A stretch of 64,000 nucleotides of DNA from Rugamonas sp. A1-17 (GTDB taxonomy: Bacteria; Pseudomonadota; Gammaproteobacteria; Burkholderiales; Burkholderiaceae_D), in the NCBI GenBank assembly GCA_025548565.1, contig JAJLPB010000011.1:62001-126000 (forward strand). Reading direction: 5' to 3'. This document shows positions 39,590 through 49,700 of the stretch, piece by piece. Numbering within the stretch: the stretch's first letter is position 1; each line of letters starts with the position of its first letter. The notes below the pieces were generated by a model. The model was not told the origin of the DNA. It made no database searches and saw nothing but the letters and a program-made list of their open reading frames with translations. Position numbers and translations under genes: made by a program.

Positions 39590-42500
39590 ATGAAACTTCA
39601 TTGTAGTTTAGTTTCACATCTGAAACTGATCACGGCCACGGGCGTGCTTGCCCTGCTGGCCGCCTGCGGCGGCAGCGACAGTGCCAGCACCGCCGCCCCG
39701 GCCAACAAGCTATTGGCCAGCATGATGGTCGCGGTCGCGCCGCCGGCCCCGGCCAACATCCGTATGCACTTCCACCGCGCGGCCGGCGACGCCAGCCAGT
39801 GGGGCGTGTATTCGTGGGACGGCCCGGTCAACCCGAGCGCCGGCTGGATCACCGGCCGCTTCATGATGACCCAGGGCGACGACTTCGGCGGCTACGTCGA
39901 CATTCCCGTCAACACCGCCAAATCCGCGATCTGGTTCCTGGTCACCGACGGCAGCGGCAACAAGAATTGCGGCAGCGACCAGTCGGCCAACTTCACGCCC
40001 GACATCGCCAGCAAGGGCCAGGAAGTCTGGATGCTGGAAGGCGACTGCACCGTCTACAACGCGCCGCCCACCATCAGCTACGGCAACCTCAACAACGCCA
40101 GCGCGCACTGGCTGTCGGCCTCGACGCTGGCCTGGCCGGGCGCGCCCGCCGGCGGCAGCTACAGGCTGTACTACGCGGCCAACGGCGGCCTGGGTTCGGA
40201 CGCCGGCGGCGTGACCGGCGCCGACGGCAGCATCGCGCTCGCCACCGGCACGCTGCCGGCCGCGCTGCAGCAAAAATATCCGCACCTGGCCGGCGCCACC
40301 GCGCTGACCATGGCCGACGCCGACGCGGCCGGCATCGCGGCCAAGGCCAGCGGCCAGTTCGCCGTGGCCCAGTTCGACGCCGGCGGCAAGCTGCTGCAAG
40401 TGACCTCGCTGCAGATGAACGGCATGCTCGACAGCGTGTTCGCCCCCGCCGCGGCCAGCGCCACGCTGGGCCTGAGCTACGACCGCAACGGCGTGCCGAC
40501 CTTCCGCGTGTGGGCGCCGACCGCCAAGTCGGTCAGCCTGCAGCTGTACCCGGACGCCACCAGCGCCAGCACGCAGAGCCGCGCCATGCGCCGCGACGCC
40601 GCCAGCGGCATCTGGAGCTACACCGCGCCGGACGCCAGCTGGGTCAACCGCTACTACTACACCTACCAGGTGCGCGTGCTGTCGCGCTGGGCCGCCAACA
40701 CGGTGGTCGACAACAGCGTGACCGATCCCTATTCCTTCAGCCTGAACGCCAACAGCCAGCGCAGCTTCGTCGCCAACCTGGACAGCGCCGCGCTCAAGCC
40801 GGACGGCTGGGACCACCATCCGGTGCCGCGTCTCGACAGCCCGACCGACATCGCCTTGTACGAGCTGCACATCCGCGACTTCAGCGCCAGCGACGCCAGC
40901 GTGCCGGCCGCGCACCGAGGCAAATACCTGGCCTTCACCGATCAGGACTCGGACGGCATGCGCCACCTGCGCCTGATGCAGCAATCCGGCCTGACCCACA
41001 TCCACCTGCTGCCGTCGTTCGACTACGCCAGCGTCAACGAGGCCGGCTGCACCACGCCAGCGATTCCGAACGCGGCCGCCAACTCCAGCGACCAGCAGGC
41101 GGCGGTGGAAGCCACGCGCGGCGGCGACTGCTTCAACTGGGGCTACGATCCGGTGCACTACACGGCGCCGGAAGGCAGCTACTCGACCAACGCCAACGAC
41201 GGCGCGGTGCGCGTGCGCGAGTTCCGCGCCATGGTGCAGGGCTTGCACAAGCAGGGCCTGCGGGTGACGATGGACGTGGTCTACAACCACACCAGCGCTT
41301 CGCAGCAGGGACCGTTGTCGGTGCTGGACAAGATCGTGCCGACCTACTACTACCGCCTCAACGCCGGCGGCGGCATCACCAACGACAGCTGCTGCGCCGA
41401 CACCGCTTCCGAAAACGCCATGATGGCCAAGCTGATGATCGATTCGGTCAGCACCTGGGCGCGCGATTACAAGGTCGACAGCTTCCGCTTCGACATCATG
41501 GGCTTCACGCCGCTGGCGGTGATGCAGCGGTTGCAAGCCGCCGTCAACAGCGCGGCCGGGCGCGACATCTACCTGTACGGCGAGGCGTGGAACTTCGGCA
41601 CCGTCGGCAACGACGCCCGCTTCGTGCAGGCGCGCCAGGCCAATATGTACGGCAGCGGCATCGGCTCGTTCAACGACCGCATCCGCGACACCGTGCGCGG
41701 CGGCGGCTGCTGCGACAGCGGTTCCAGCCTGATCAGCCAGCAAGGCTTCATCAACGGCGCCTACCTCGATCCGAACGCGCAGTCGACGCAGACCAGGGAC
41801 GACTTGCTGCGCCTGGGCGACCTGGTCAAGGTAAGCCTGTCCGGCACCTTGCGCGACTACAGCTTCACCGACCGCACCGGCGCCGTGCGCAAGAATTCGG
41901 AGATCGACTACTTCGGCCAGCAAGCCGGCTTCGCGGCGCAACCTTCGGAGACCATCAACTACGTCGAGGCGCACGACAACCAGACCTTGTACGACCTGAA
42001 CGTCTACAAGCTGCCGCTGGCCACCAGCATGGCCGAGCGCGTGCGGGTGCAGAGCCTGGGCGCGGCCATCAACATCCTGGCGCAGGGCGTGCCCTTCCTG
42101 CACGCCGGCCAGGAGATGCTGCGCTCGAAATCGATGGACCGCGACAGCTACGACGCCGGCGACTGGTTCAACAAGCTCGATTACAGCTACCAGTCGAACA
42201 ACTTCGGCGTCGGCCTGCCGATGGCGGGCGTGAACAAGGACAACTGGCCACTGATGTCGCCGCTGCTGGCCAATCCGCTGCTCAAGCCGGACAGCACGGC
42301 CATCGTCAGCGCGCGCAACGCCGTCAACGCCTTCCTGGCGATCCGCCAGGACAGCAGCCTGTTCCGCCTGCGCACGGCGCGGGACGTGTCCGAGCGGCTG
42401 CGCTTCTACAACACCGGGCCGCAGCAGGTGCCGGGGCTGATCGTCATGAGCATCGACGGCCAGCAGCCGCGTCACTACGAGGGCGCCCGCTACAAGATGG

Positions 42501-42712
42501 TGGTGGCGGTGTTCAATGTGGACAAGGTCGGCAAGAGCATCGCCGTGCCGGAGCTGGCCGGCCGCAAGCTGGCGGTGCACCGCATCCTGCTCAACGCCGA
42601 CGGCGGCCGCAACGCGCGGGTCGGCAATTACAGCCCGGTGGGCGGCAAGTTCACCGTGGCCGCGCGCAGCGCCGTGGTATTCGTGGAAGAAGGCCAGCAC
42701 GAAGACGAGTAA
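39590..42712 (+). CDS. Lipoprotein pullulanase-type alpha-1,6-glucosidase (GH13)
   Basis: The protein has 1040 residues. A lipobox (LLAACGG) follows the signal helix, so it is membrane-anchored. An N-terminal CBM41-like domain (IRMHFHRAAGDASQWGVYSWDG) is followed by a second beta domain, a CBM48-like domain (TFRVWAPTAKSVSLQLY) and the GH13 barrel. The barrel has the pullulanase motif FNWGYDP near residue 515, nucleophile Asp in VDSFRFDIMGF (about 636), acid/base Glu in YLYGEAWNF (about 664) and VEAHDNQT (about 797). It debranches pullulan, starch or glycogen, supplying malto-oligosaccharides for the upstream receptor locus. Confidence 0.95.
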   Translation: MKLHCSLVSHLKLITATGVLALLAACGGSDSASTAAPANKLLASMMVAVAPPAPANIRMHFHRAAGDASQWGVYSWDGPVNPSAGWITGRFMMTQGDDFGGYVDIPVNTAKSAIWFLVTDGSGNKNCGSDQSANFTPDIASKGQEVWMLEGDCTVYNAPPTISYGNLNNASAHWLSASTLAWPGAPAGGSYRLYYAANGGLGSDAGGVTGADGSIALATGTLPAALQQKYPHLAGATALTMADADAAGIAAKASGQFAVAQFDAGGKLLQVTSLQMNGMLDSVFAPAAASATLGLSYDRNGVPTFRVWAPTAKSVSLQLYPDATSASTQSRAMRRDAASGIWSYTAPDASWVNRYYYTYQVRVLSRWAANTVVDNSVTDPYSFSLNANSQRSFVANLDSAALKPDGWDHHPVPRLDSPTDIALYELHIRDFSASDASVPAAHRGKYLAFTDQDSDGMRHLRLMQQSGLTHIHLLPSFDYASVNEAGCTTPAIPNAAANSSDQQAAVEATRGGDCFNWGYDPVHYTAPEGSYSTNANDGAVRVREFRAMVQGLHKQGLRVTMDVVYNHTSASQQGPLSVLDKIVPTYYYRLNAGGGITNDSCCADTASENAMMAKLMIDSVSTWARDYKVDSFRFDIMGFTPLAVMQRLQAAVNSAAGRDIYLYGEAWNFGTVGNDARFVQARQANMYGSGIGSFNDRIRDTVRGGGCCDSGSSLISQQGFINGAYLDPNAQSTQTRDDLLRLGDLVKVSLSGTLRDYSFTDRTGAVRKNSEIDYFGQQAGFAAQPSETINYVEAHDNQTLYDLNVYKLPLATSMAERVRVQSLGAAINILAQGVPFLHAGQEMLRSKSMDRDSYDAGDWFNKLDYSYQSNNFGVGLPMAGVNKDNWPLMSPLLANPLLKPDSTAIVSARNAVNAFLAIRQDSSLFRLRTARDVSERLRFYNTGPQQVPGLIVMSIDGQQPRHYEGARYKMVVAVFNVDKVGKSIAVPELAGRKLAVHRILLNADGGRNARVGNYSPVGGKFTVAARSAVVFVEEGQHEDE

Positions 42713-42720
42713 AACAAAAA

Positions 42721-42748
42721 ACGCCAGCCTGGAAAGGCTGGCGTTTTT
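42721..42748 (+). terminator. Rho-independent terminator after pullulanase
   Basis: ACGCCAGCCT-GGAA-AGGCTGGCGT with a T-run after it and an A-run before it. It is probably bidirectional, also serving the convergent gene ending at 42765. Confidence 0.85.
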
Positions 42749-42764
42749 CGCTGCGCTACCACCA

Positions 42765-44540
42765 TCAGGTTCCTATGGCGCCGCGTTTGCTATCCTTGTT
42801 TAAAGCATCACCAAGCAAAGCCGTCGTGGATAGCGAGCCACTGTCCCCGATGGTCGTAATACCCGGCACGGTGTAGCTGGAGGTGGCCAGGGCCTCCAGG
42901 TCGAGCAGCTGGGTGTCGGACGGACGAATGATCGAAGCGGGTAAAGCAAACGGTACGTTCGATACCGTGTTGCCACGCAAATCAACCTTAGGCAAAGCAC
43001 TGCCGTCATAGGTCCCAAAAAGGAATACCGCCTGACGATCAATAAAGCCGCTGGCCCGGATAACATTCCCTCTGGCCTTGAATGAATAGCCCGGCTGGGC
43101 ATCGTCGATACGCCACGCGACAACGGCATTGCTGGAAGAACTGGCTGAACCGGATGAAGCGTAGACCTTGCGGCCGGCTTGTGAATAGATCGTGTTGCCA
43201 TCGAAAACCAGATTGGTCGTCTTTGCGCCGCCCTGGTCAGTCACCATCAAGGCCCGATCGCACACCAGCAGATTGCCCAGGAAGCTATTGGACTTGCCGC
43301 TGTTATCCTGCAGCGCGGTATGACAATTGATGACGATATTATTCTGAATCACACATTTATCGCTGAAGATCTCGCAGTAAAGTCCCGCACCGTCATACGG
43401 ATGATCGCCGACACCGTTTGCGTAGGTATCGACAAAGTTGCGCTGAACAATAGTACCCCTGATGGGCGCTTTAGTCGTAGGGCGTTCCTGGAGATAGACA
43501 GCGCCGGCGGACGTGCAGCACTTGCCACCATCGACGAACCAGTTGTCTTCAATCACGCAATCCCGGGAATTGTTCCCGAGTGCTACGCCAGCTGTCGCGT
43601 AGTGCTGCAACGAGCAATCATGGACATTCACCTGAACGGTGTAAGCGTGGTCGTCGGCCCAGGTGCCCAGCAGGCCGGTCACGTTCACGCCATGACAGTT
43701 GCGCAGTTCGAAGCCAGTGATATCGGAGCTTATGCCGGTATACGAACCGATCGACACCAGAGCGGGAGCCTCCTCGAAATCAATGTTCTCTATGGTGCAG
43801 TAGGAACCGCAACGCACCATCGACAGGCAACCCAAAGCATCGCCAGCGATCGTGACGCCGTTGTAAAACGTTGTCGGGTCCTTTTCCGGCGGGGCCGATA
43901 TGTATATCCACGGCTTTCGCGGATCGGTCTCGGAGACATAGCTATGAGTCAAGGTCTTCAGTTTCTCGTAGTTTTGATCGTGGGTATACGAGGCACCCCA
44001 GCTGCCGTCACCGAACCGCACGTAGGCATAGTTGAAATTGCGCCCATTGGGATGCGTAAAGTACCAGAGCCCGCGATCGGTATCCCATACCCAGTCGGTG
44101 GCGGCCGGCTTGAACCGGTAGCGGATCTTGGGCAATGTATCGGGCACGCCACCCGGGTCGTAGTTGGTCAAATAGATGCGGGAGGACGCCGTGCCATTGA
44201 CGTTTTTGAAGATGACGGGCGCCGTCAAATCAAACACCGAACCATTCGCCAGCGCGATAACGGTGCCCGGGTTCAAGGTTTTAGTGGCCGCCTTGGCGAG
44301 GTCCTTAAGGGCGGTCGCCATCGTGCTGCCGTCCCAGTCATTATTGCCCCGGAGGGCATCGACATAGATCGTCGGCGCGGGTGCTTTCTGTCGCGGCGGT
44401 CGCAAAAACGGCGCCTGCAACTGCAACTGCCAATATTGTGCGGGGGTGAGGCCGTCGGAGTTTTGCGCGTAGGCTTGTGGGAAGCGCGCCATCAGCGCGG
44501 ATAGAACTGAGAATTTGATTACGTCTCGACGGGAAGTCAT
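42765..44540 (-). CDS. Exported right-handed parallel beta-helix protein
   Basis: The protein has 591 residues. The N-terminus (MTSRRDVIKFSVLSALMARFPQAYAQ) contains a twin-arginine-like export signal. The body shows the Asn/Gly-rich repeats of a right-handed beta-helix, as in pectate lyases and alginate epimerases (ENIDFEEAPALVSIG, NNSRDCVIEDNWFVDGG, NNIVINCHTALQDNSG). It is probably a carbohydrate-active or surface-polysaccharide enzyme. The ATG at 44540 follows GGAGG. The GC content is visibly lower than its neighbours, suggesting acquisition. Orientation opposes the pullulanase, so it is not part of that transcript. Confidence 0.8.
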   Translation of the reverse strand: MTSRRDVIKFSVLSALMARFPQAYAQNSDGLTPAQYWQLQLQAPFLRPPRQKAPAPTIYVDALRGNNDWDGSTMATALKDLAKAATKTLNPGTVIALANGSVFDLTAPVIFKNVNGTASSRIYLTNYDPGGVPDTLPKIRYRFKPAATDWVWDTDRGLWYFTHPNGRNFNYAYVRFGDGSWGASYTHDQNYEKLKTLTHSYVSETDPRKPWIYISAPPEKDPTTFYNGVTIAGDALGCLSMVRCGSYCTIENIDFEEAPALVSIGSYTGISSDITGFELRNCHGVNVTGLLGTWADDHAYTVQVNVHDCSLQHYATAGVALGNNSRDCVIEDNWFVDGGKCCTSAGAVYLQERPTTKAPIRGTIVQRNFVDTYANGVGDHPYDGAGLYCEIFSDKCVIQNNIVINCHTALQDNSGKSNSFLGNLLVCDRALMVTDQGGAKTTNLVFDGNTIYSQAGRKVYASSGSASSSSNAVVAWRIDDAQPGYSFKARGNVIRASGFIDRQAVFLFGTYDGSALPKVDLRGNTVSNVPFALPASIIRPSDTQLLDLEALATSSYTVPGITTIGDSGSLSTTALLGDALNKDSKRGAIGT

Positions 44541-44728
44541 GTGTCCTCCAGAATGGAATTGAATCGCCATTCTACACACTTGATAAATAATAATCTTATT
44601 TTGACAACGCCACTCAATCATGGCGGATCAGCAATAAGCTGGTTGATCAGGATTAAGTCCGTTATAGTGATCGTGTGGCAAGCAATCACGCCGCGCCCAC
44701 CGTCATTCGACTTTCGAGGAATTGAAAA

Positions 44729-45016
44729 ATGAAAAAACTGTTCGTTGCCAGTCTGATCCTGTCCCTGAGCGGCGCCGTGTTCGCGGCCGAGCCGACGGCC
44801 CAGCAAAGCAAGATGAAAACCTGTAACGCCGACGCGGCCGGCAAGAAAGGCGATGAGCGCAAGGCCTTTATGAAGGAGTGCCTGAGCGCCAAGGCCGAAG
44901 CCCCGGCACCGAAGATGACGCAGCAGGACAAGATGAAGGCCTGTAACGCCGACGCCGCCGGCAAGAAGGGCGACGAGCGCAAGACCTTTATGAAGGGCTG
45001 CCTGAGCGCCAAGTAA
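44729..45016 (+). CDS. psiF: PsiF-repeat protein
   Basis: The protein has 95 residues with a signal peptide (MKKLFVASLILSLSGAVFAAE). Two nearly identical PsiF repeats follow, each reading MKxCNADAAGKKGDERKxFMKxCLSAK, with conserved cysteine pairs suggesting a disulfide. PsiF of E. coli is induced by phosphate starvation. Function unknown. A short AEAPAPKMTQQD linker separates the repeats. It has its own ribosome site (CGAGGAATTG). Confidence 0.9.
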   Translation: MKKLFVASLILSLSGAVFAAEPTAQQSKMKTCNADAAGKKGDERKAFMKECLSAKAEAPAPKMTQQDKMKACNADAAGKKGDERKTFMKGCLSAK

Positions 45017-45040
45017 GCCGGAACCGCCCCCACGATCCAT

Positions 45041-45120
45041 GTCGTTCCCGCGAAAGCGGAAACCCATAGAACGCCTGAATAGCAAGCTCAGCATGGATTC
45101 CCGCTTTCGCGGGAATGACG
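45041..45120. repeat. REP-like inverted repeat pair
   Basis: GTCGTTCCCGCGAAAGCGGA and the inverse CCCGCTTTCGCGGGAATGAC enclose 40 bases. It lies between the PsiF and MFS genes, like the REP doublet at 33683-33763 but of a different sequence class. Confidence 0.75.
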
Positions 45121-45139
45121 CTGTGGGTGGTGGCCGCAA

Positions 45140-46444
45140 CTACACCGTTGCGCCGGCCGCGTGCCGCTGCTGCCGCTCCTGGCGGCGGTACAGGATCAGC
45201 GTGGCGCACAGGCCGCACACGGCGGCAAACGTCATCCACCAACCCGGCGCGCTCTTGTCGCCGGTATATTCGATCAGACCGGTCGCGATGGCCGGCGTGA
45301 AGCCGCCGAACACCGCCGTCGCCAGGCTGTAGGCCAGCGAGAAGCCCACCGTGCGCACCTCGACCGGCATCACCTCGGTCAGCGCCACCACCATCGCGCC
45401 GTTGTAGCTGGCGTACAGGAAGGACAGCCACAATTCGACGCCCAGCATGCGGCCGAAGCTCGGCGCCTGCACCAGCCAGTGCAGCGCCGGATACGCGGTG
45501 CAGATCGCCAGCACGGTGAAGCAGATCAGCAGCGGACGGCGGCCGACGCGGTCCGACAACGAACCCATCACCGGCAGCCAGCAGAAGTTCGACAGGCCGA
45601 CAAACAAGGTCACCATCAGCGCGTCGGTGGTGGACAGGTGCAGCACGTTCTTGCCGAAGGTCGGCGTGTAGACGGTGATCAGGTAGAACGACACGGTGGT
45701 CATCGCCACCATCATCATGCCGGCGATCACCAGCGCCCAGTTGTTGAGCATGGAGCGGAAGATTTCCTTCAGCTCCGGACGGTGCTTGCGCGCCTTGAAT
45801 TCCTCGGTCTCCTGCAGCGAGCGGCGGATCACGAACAGCACCGGCACGATCAGGCAGCCGACGAAGAACGGGATGCGCCAGCCCCACGCGCCCACCTCGG
45901 CCGGCGTGAGCCACTGGTTAAGCGCGTAGCCCAGCGCGGCGGCGGCCACCACCGCCACCTGCTGGCTGGCCGACTGCCAGCTCACATAGAAGCCCTTGCG
46001 GCCCGGCGTGGCCATCTCCGACAGATAGACCGACACGCCGCCCAGCTCGACGCCGGCCGAGAAGCCCTGCAGCAGGCGGCCGATCAGCACCAGCGCCGGC
46101 GCCAGGTAGCCGATGGTGGCGAAGCCCGGCACGCAGGCGATCAGCAAGGTGCCCAACGCCATCAGCGCCAGCGTGACGATCAGGCCCTGGCGGCGGCCGA
46201 CGCGGTCGACGTAGGCGCCCAGGATGATGGCGCCGAGCGGACGCATCAGGAAGCCGGCGCCGAAGGTCATGAAGGTCATCATCAGCGACGCCACTTCATC
46301 GCCGCTGGGGAAGAAGGCCTTGGCGATGGCGTTGGCGTAAAAGCCGAACAGGAAGAAGTCGAACATTTCCATGAAGTTGCCGCTGACGACGCGGAACACC
46401 GTGCTGAAATGCGACTGCCGGGCGGGGGAGGAAGAGGAGGTCAT
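45140..46444 (-). CDS. MFS transporter, citrate/tricarballylate:H+ symporter type (MHS family)
   Basis: The protein has about 434 residues with 12 predicted membrane helices. Family motifs are present: FRVVSGNFMEMFDFFLFGFYA at the start, GAYVDRVGRRQGL as the loop 2-3 signature, and GSLSDRVGRRPLL in the second half. MHS members import di- and tricarboxylates or related osmolytes with protons. The start at 46444 (MTSSSSPARQ) precedes the first conserved helix by 25 residues. The 45 codons upstream are open but unlike family N-termini. Confidence 0.88.
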   Translation of the reverse strand: MTSSSSPARQSHFSTVFRVVSGNFMEMFDFFLFGFYANAIAKAFFPSGDEVASLMMTFMTFGAGFLMRPLGAIILGAYVDRVGRRQGLIVTLALMALGTLLIACVPGFATIGYLAPALVLIGRLLQGFSAGVELGGVSVYLSEMATPGRKGFYVSWQSASQQVAVVAAAALGYALNQWLTPAEVGAWGWRIPFFVGCLIVPVLFVIRRSLQETEEFKARKHRPELKEIFRSMLNNWALVIAGMMMVAMTTVSFYLITVYTPTFGKNVLHLSTTDALMVTLFVGLSNFCWLPVMGSLSDRVGRRPLLICFTVLAICTAYPALHWLVQAPSFGRMLGVELWLSFLYASYNGAMVVALTEVMPVEVRTVGFSLAYSLATAVFGGFTPAIATGLIEYTGDKSAPGWWMTFAAVCGLCATLILYRRQERQQRHAAGATV

Positions 46445-46676
46445 GGATGTCTCGCTGTTGTGTGAATCGGGTCGGACCGGGTCCGCCGGAATTTTCCCGA
46501 TCATACGCCTGATTTCTTTCATTTTCCCTTCAGTGGCCCGCCCCCATCCGCCATTGAACGTATCCATAATGCAACACATGCCAGGAATTCTACCGTTTAT
46601 CGCAAACTTGTCGGCAACGGCGGCCAGCTTAAGTAAAATTCACTTTGTTCAAATTGACAATCACCGAGGAATTACC

Positions 46677-47312
46677 ATGCGCCGTACCGTTGCCGCCGTC
46701 CTGATCCCCGCCCTGTTTGCCGTGAGCGCCGCCGCCACCGCCGCCGAATCGACCCGCCAGTTGCCGTCCTTTGTCGCCATCAACGCCAAGGGCGCCTTCG
46801 CCATGACGGTGGAGGTGGGCAAGGCGCAGTCGGTGGTGGTCAGCGGCGGCGACCAGTTCGTCTCCTCGCTCAAGACCGAGGTGGTGGCCAACGAGCTGAC
46901 CATCACCATGCCGGACAAGAGCTTCAAGTCCGGCAAGGGCGAGGAGGCGCGCATCACCATCACCGTGCCCTCGCTGAGCCGGGTCAAGGTCGAGGGCGCG
47001 GGCGAGACCATCCTCAACAAGGTCAGCGGCGATCGCCTCGACATCGGCTACCTGGGCGCCGGCCACGTGGCGGCCAACGGCAAGATCAAATACCTGCGGG
47101 TCAACGCCAAGGGCGTCGGCGAGATCGACGCCAAGTCGCTGGTGGCCGAGCGGGTCGACGTCAACTTCGAGGGCGTGGGCCACGTCAGCGTGCACGCCAC
47201 CGACCTGCTCAACGCGGTCGCCAAGGGCATGGGCGAGCTGGAATACTACGGCCATCCGAAAACCGTCAACAAATCCATCGCCGGCATCGGCAGTTTCACC
47301 GCCAGGGATTAA
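46677..47312 (+). CDS. Exported DUF2807 (GIN domain) protein
   Basis: The protein has 211 residues with a signal peptide ending ATAAE. The remainder is a beta-helical DUF2807/GIN domain (FVAINAKGAFAMTVEVGKAQSVVVSGG, SRVKVEGAGETIL, VRVNAKGVGEIDAKSL). The family forms a trimer-like beta solenoid of unknown function at the cell surface or periplasm. The ATG at 46677 follows CGAGG. A second DUF2807 lipoprotein is encoded at 51216-52097. Confidence 0.9.
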   Translation: MRRTVAAVLIPALFAVSAAATAAESTRQLPSFVAINAKGAFAMTVEVGKAQSVVVSGGDQFVSSLKTEVVANELTITMPDKSFKSGKGEEARITITVPSLSRVKVEGAGETILNKVSGDRLDIGYLGAGHVAANGKIKYLRVNAKGVGEIDAKSLVAERVDVNFEGVGHVSVHATDLLNAVAKGMGELEYYGHPKTVNKSIAGIGSFTARD

Positions 47313-47391
47313 CTTGCCCTGCTGACACGCCGGGCGATTGCGGTTACTATCAAAGACACAAGAACCGCAACGCACCCCGGAGGCCGACACG

Positions 47392-49674
47392 GTGGCTGTG
47401 CCGAACGACATCGCGCACTGGCGCGCGCAAATTTTTGCGAAGCTGCTGCTGGTCGTGTTCGTCCTGGGCGCGGCCACGGCCGTGCCCAGCGTGCTGCTGG
47501 CCGCCAGCGAAGGCATCTGGTCCATCGTCGTCATCGACGTGATCGCGCTGGTCTGGCTGGCGCTGATCTGGCGCTGGCGCGGCCTGCCGTACACGCTGCG
47601 GGTGGTCAACTTCCTCTGCATCGCCTTCCTGGTCGGCATCGGCCTGCTGGTCAAGGTCGGGCCGGTCAGCCAGATCTACCTGATGGCCGTGCCGGTGCTG
47701 GCGGCGCTGCTGCTGGGCCTGCGCCCGGCGCTGTGGACGCTGGGCGTCGCCGGGCTGGCGGTGCTGGTGGTCGGCTTCGACCAGAACGCCCAGCTGCAGC
47801 TGGCCGGCGTGCCCGACTACGGCCTGCTCAAGTCGGCCATCATCACTTTTAACTTCCTGTTCATGACGGCGGTGCTGACGCTGTCGTGCGCGGTGCTGCT
47901 GCAACACCTGGCGCGCTCCTTCGACGAGCTGCAGCACCACCAGCAGGAACTGTCGGCGCTCAACGCCGAGCTGCGCCTGACCTCGGCCGCGGTGTCGCGC
48001 CTGAACGACATGGTGCTGATCGCCGAGGTCGACCCGGACGGCGAACCCGGCCAGCGCATCATCTTCGTCAACGACGCCTTCGAGCGCCGCACCGGCTACC
48101 GGCGCGGCGAGGTGCTGGGGCGCGGCCTGCGCCTGTTGCAGGGGCCGGACACCGAGGCGGCCGTGCTGGAACACATCGAACGGGCCATGGCGCGCAGCGA
48201 GGCGGTGCGCGCCGAACTGCTGAACTACACCAAGGCCGGCGAGCCCTACTGGGTGGAGACCGAGCTGGTGCCGTTCGCCGGCGAGGGCGGCGTCAACACG
48301 CACTGGGTGGCGGTCGAGCGCGACATCACCGAACGCAAGAAGTCGCAGGACGATATCCACCGGCTGGCCTTCTTCGACGTGCTGACCGGCCTGCCCAACC
48401 GCCGCCTGCTGATGGACCGCATCGACAAGCTGCTGGCCAGCTCCGAGCGCGGCGCCACCTACAGCGCCGTCATGTTCATCGACCTGGACCGCTTCAAGAC
48501 CATCAACGACGCGCGCGGCCACGCCATCGGCGACGCCCTGCTGCGCAACGCCGCCGAGCGCCTGTCGCAGCTGATGCGCAAGGCCGACACGGTGGCGCGC
48601 ATCGGCGGCGACGAGTTCGTGGTGCTGCTGGGCCACCTGGCGCACGAGCTGCACGCCGCCACGCACGCCGCGTCGGTGGTGGCCGAGAAGATCCGCGCCG
48701 CCATCGGCCAGGATTTCGAGATCGAGGGCCAGACCTACAACTCCACCGCCAGCATCGGCGTAACCATGCTGCCGCGCGGCGACCAGAGCGCGCAGGATTT
48801 GCTGCGCGAGGCCGACACCGCGATGTACCGCGCCAAGGCCGAGGGCCGCAACGGCATCGCCTTCTTCGAGACCGCGATGCAGGCCGAGGTCGAGCGGCGC
48901 CTGTCGCTGGAGCGCGACCTGGCCGCCGCGCTGGCGGCCGGCGCGCTGCGGATGCACGTGCAGCCGCAGGTCGACCGCGACGGCCGCGTGGTGGGCGGCG
49001 AGCTGCTGATGCGCTGGCCGCTGGCCGGCGGCGAGATGGTGCCGCCGCAGGTGTTCATCCCGGTGGCCGAGGAGTCGGGACTAATCGTCGAACTGGGCGC
49101 GTGGGCGCTGCGCCAGGCCTGCGCGGCGGTGCTGGAGCTGGCGCGCGCCGGGCTGGCGATGCCGCTGTCGGTCAACGTCAGCCCGACCCAGTTCCGCCAG
49201 GCCGATTTTGTCGACGTGGTGCGGCGCACGCTGGCCGACAGCGGCGCCCCGGCCGCGCTGCTGGTGCTGGAGGTGACCGAGGGCCTGTTGATCGACAAGA
49301 TGGAGCAGACCATCGCGCGCATGCACGAATTGGCGGCGCTGGGGCTGCGCTTCTCGATCGACGATTTCGGCACCGGCTATTCCAGCCTGGCCTACCTGAA
49401 GAAGATGCCGCTGTACGAGCTGAAGATCGACCGCAGCTTCATCATGGACACGCCGGACGACGCCAACAGCCGCGCGCTGGTGCAGTCCATCCTGGCGATG
49501 GCAGGCCACCTGGGGCTGCGGGTGGTGGCCGAGGGCGTGGAGACGCGGGCGCAGTCCGACTTCCTGGTGGCCCACGGCTGCGATTGCATGCAGGGCTATC
49601 TGTACGCGCGGCCGGTGCCGCTGGCCGCGCTGATCGACCGGTTACAGGGGAAAACGGCGGTGGCTGCCGCGTAA
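47392..49674 (+). CDS. PAS-GGDEF-EAL c-di-GMP regulator with membrane sensor
   Basis: The protein has about 760 residues. Five or six membrane helices (residues 15-180) resemble a MASE-type sensor. A PAS domain (about 195-315, FVNDAFERRTGYRRGEVLGRGLRLLQGPDT), GGDEF and EAL domains follow. The cyclase site is intact (IGGDEF) with an I-site RKAD five residues before it. The EAL motif reads ELL with later DDFGTGYSSL and KIDRSF conserved, so phosphodiesterase activity is likely but should be tested. GTG at 47392 is chosen because CCCCGGAGG lies 8 bases upstream. An upstream TTG at 47338 also stays in frame. Confidence 0.9.
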   Translation: MAVPNDIAHWRAQIFAKLLLVVFVLGAATAVPSVLLAASEGIWSIVVIDVIALVWLALIWRWRGLPYTLRVVNFLCIAFLVGIGLLVKVGPVSQIYLMAVPVLAALLLGLRPALWTLGVAGLAVLVVGFDQNAQLQLAGVPDYGLLKSAIITFNFLFMTAVLTLSCAVLLQHLARSFDELQHHQQELSALNAELRLTSAAVSRLNDMVLIAEVDPDGEPGQRIIFVNDAFERRTGYRRGEVLGRGLRLLQGPDTEAAVLEHIERAMARSEAVRAELLNYTKAGEPYWVETELVPFAGEGGVNTHWVAVERDITERKKSQDDIHRLAFFDVLTGLPNRRLLMDRIDKLLASSERGATYSAVMFIDLDRFKTINDARGHAIGDALLRNAAERLSQLMRKADTVARIGGDEFVVLLGHLAHELHAATHAASVVAEKIRAAIGQDFEIEGQTYNSTASIGVTMLPRGDQSAQDLLREADTAMYRAKAEGRNGIAFFETAMQAEVERRLSLERDLAAALAAGALRMHVQPQVDRDGRVVGGELLMRWPLAGGEMVPPQVFIPVAEESGLIVELGAWALRQACAAVLELARAGLAMPLSVNVSPTQFRQADFVDVVRRTLADSGAPAALLVLEVTEGLLIDKMEQTIARMHELAALGLRFSIDDFGTGYSSLAYLKKMPLYELKIDRSFIMDTPDDANSRALVQSILAMAGHLGLRVVAEGVETRAQSDFLVAHGCDCMQGYLYARPVPLAALIDRLQGKTAVAAA

Positions 49675-49700
49675 GCCACACATAACTAGGGGAGCGAGCG

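Noticed and set aside
39710..42700. Minus-strand frame of almost 1000 codons opposite the pullulanase
   Set aside because: It is a shadow of a clearly real GH13 gene and shows only low-complexity translation.
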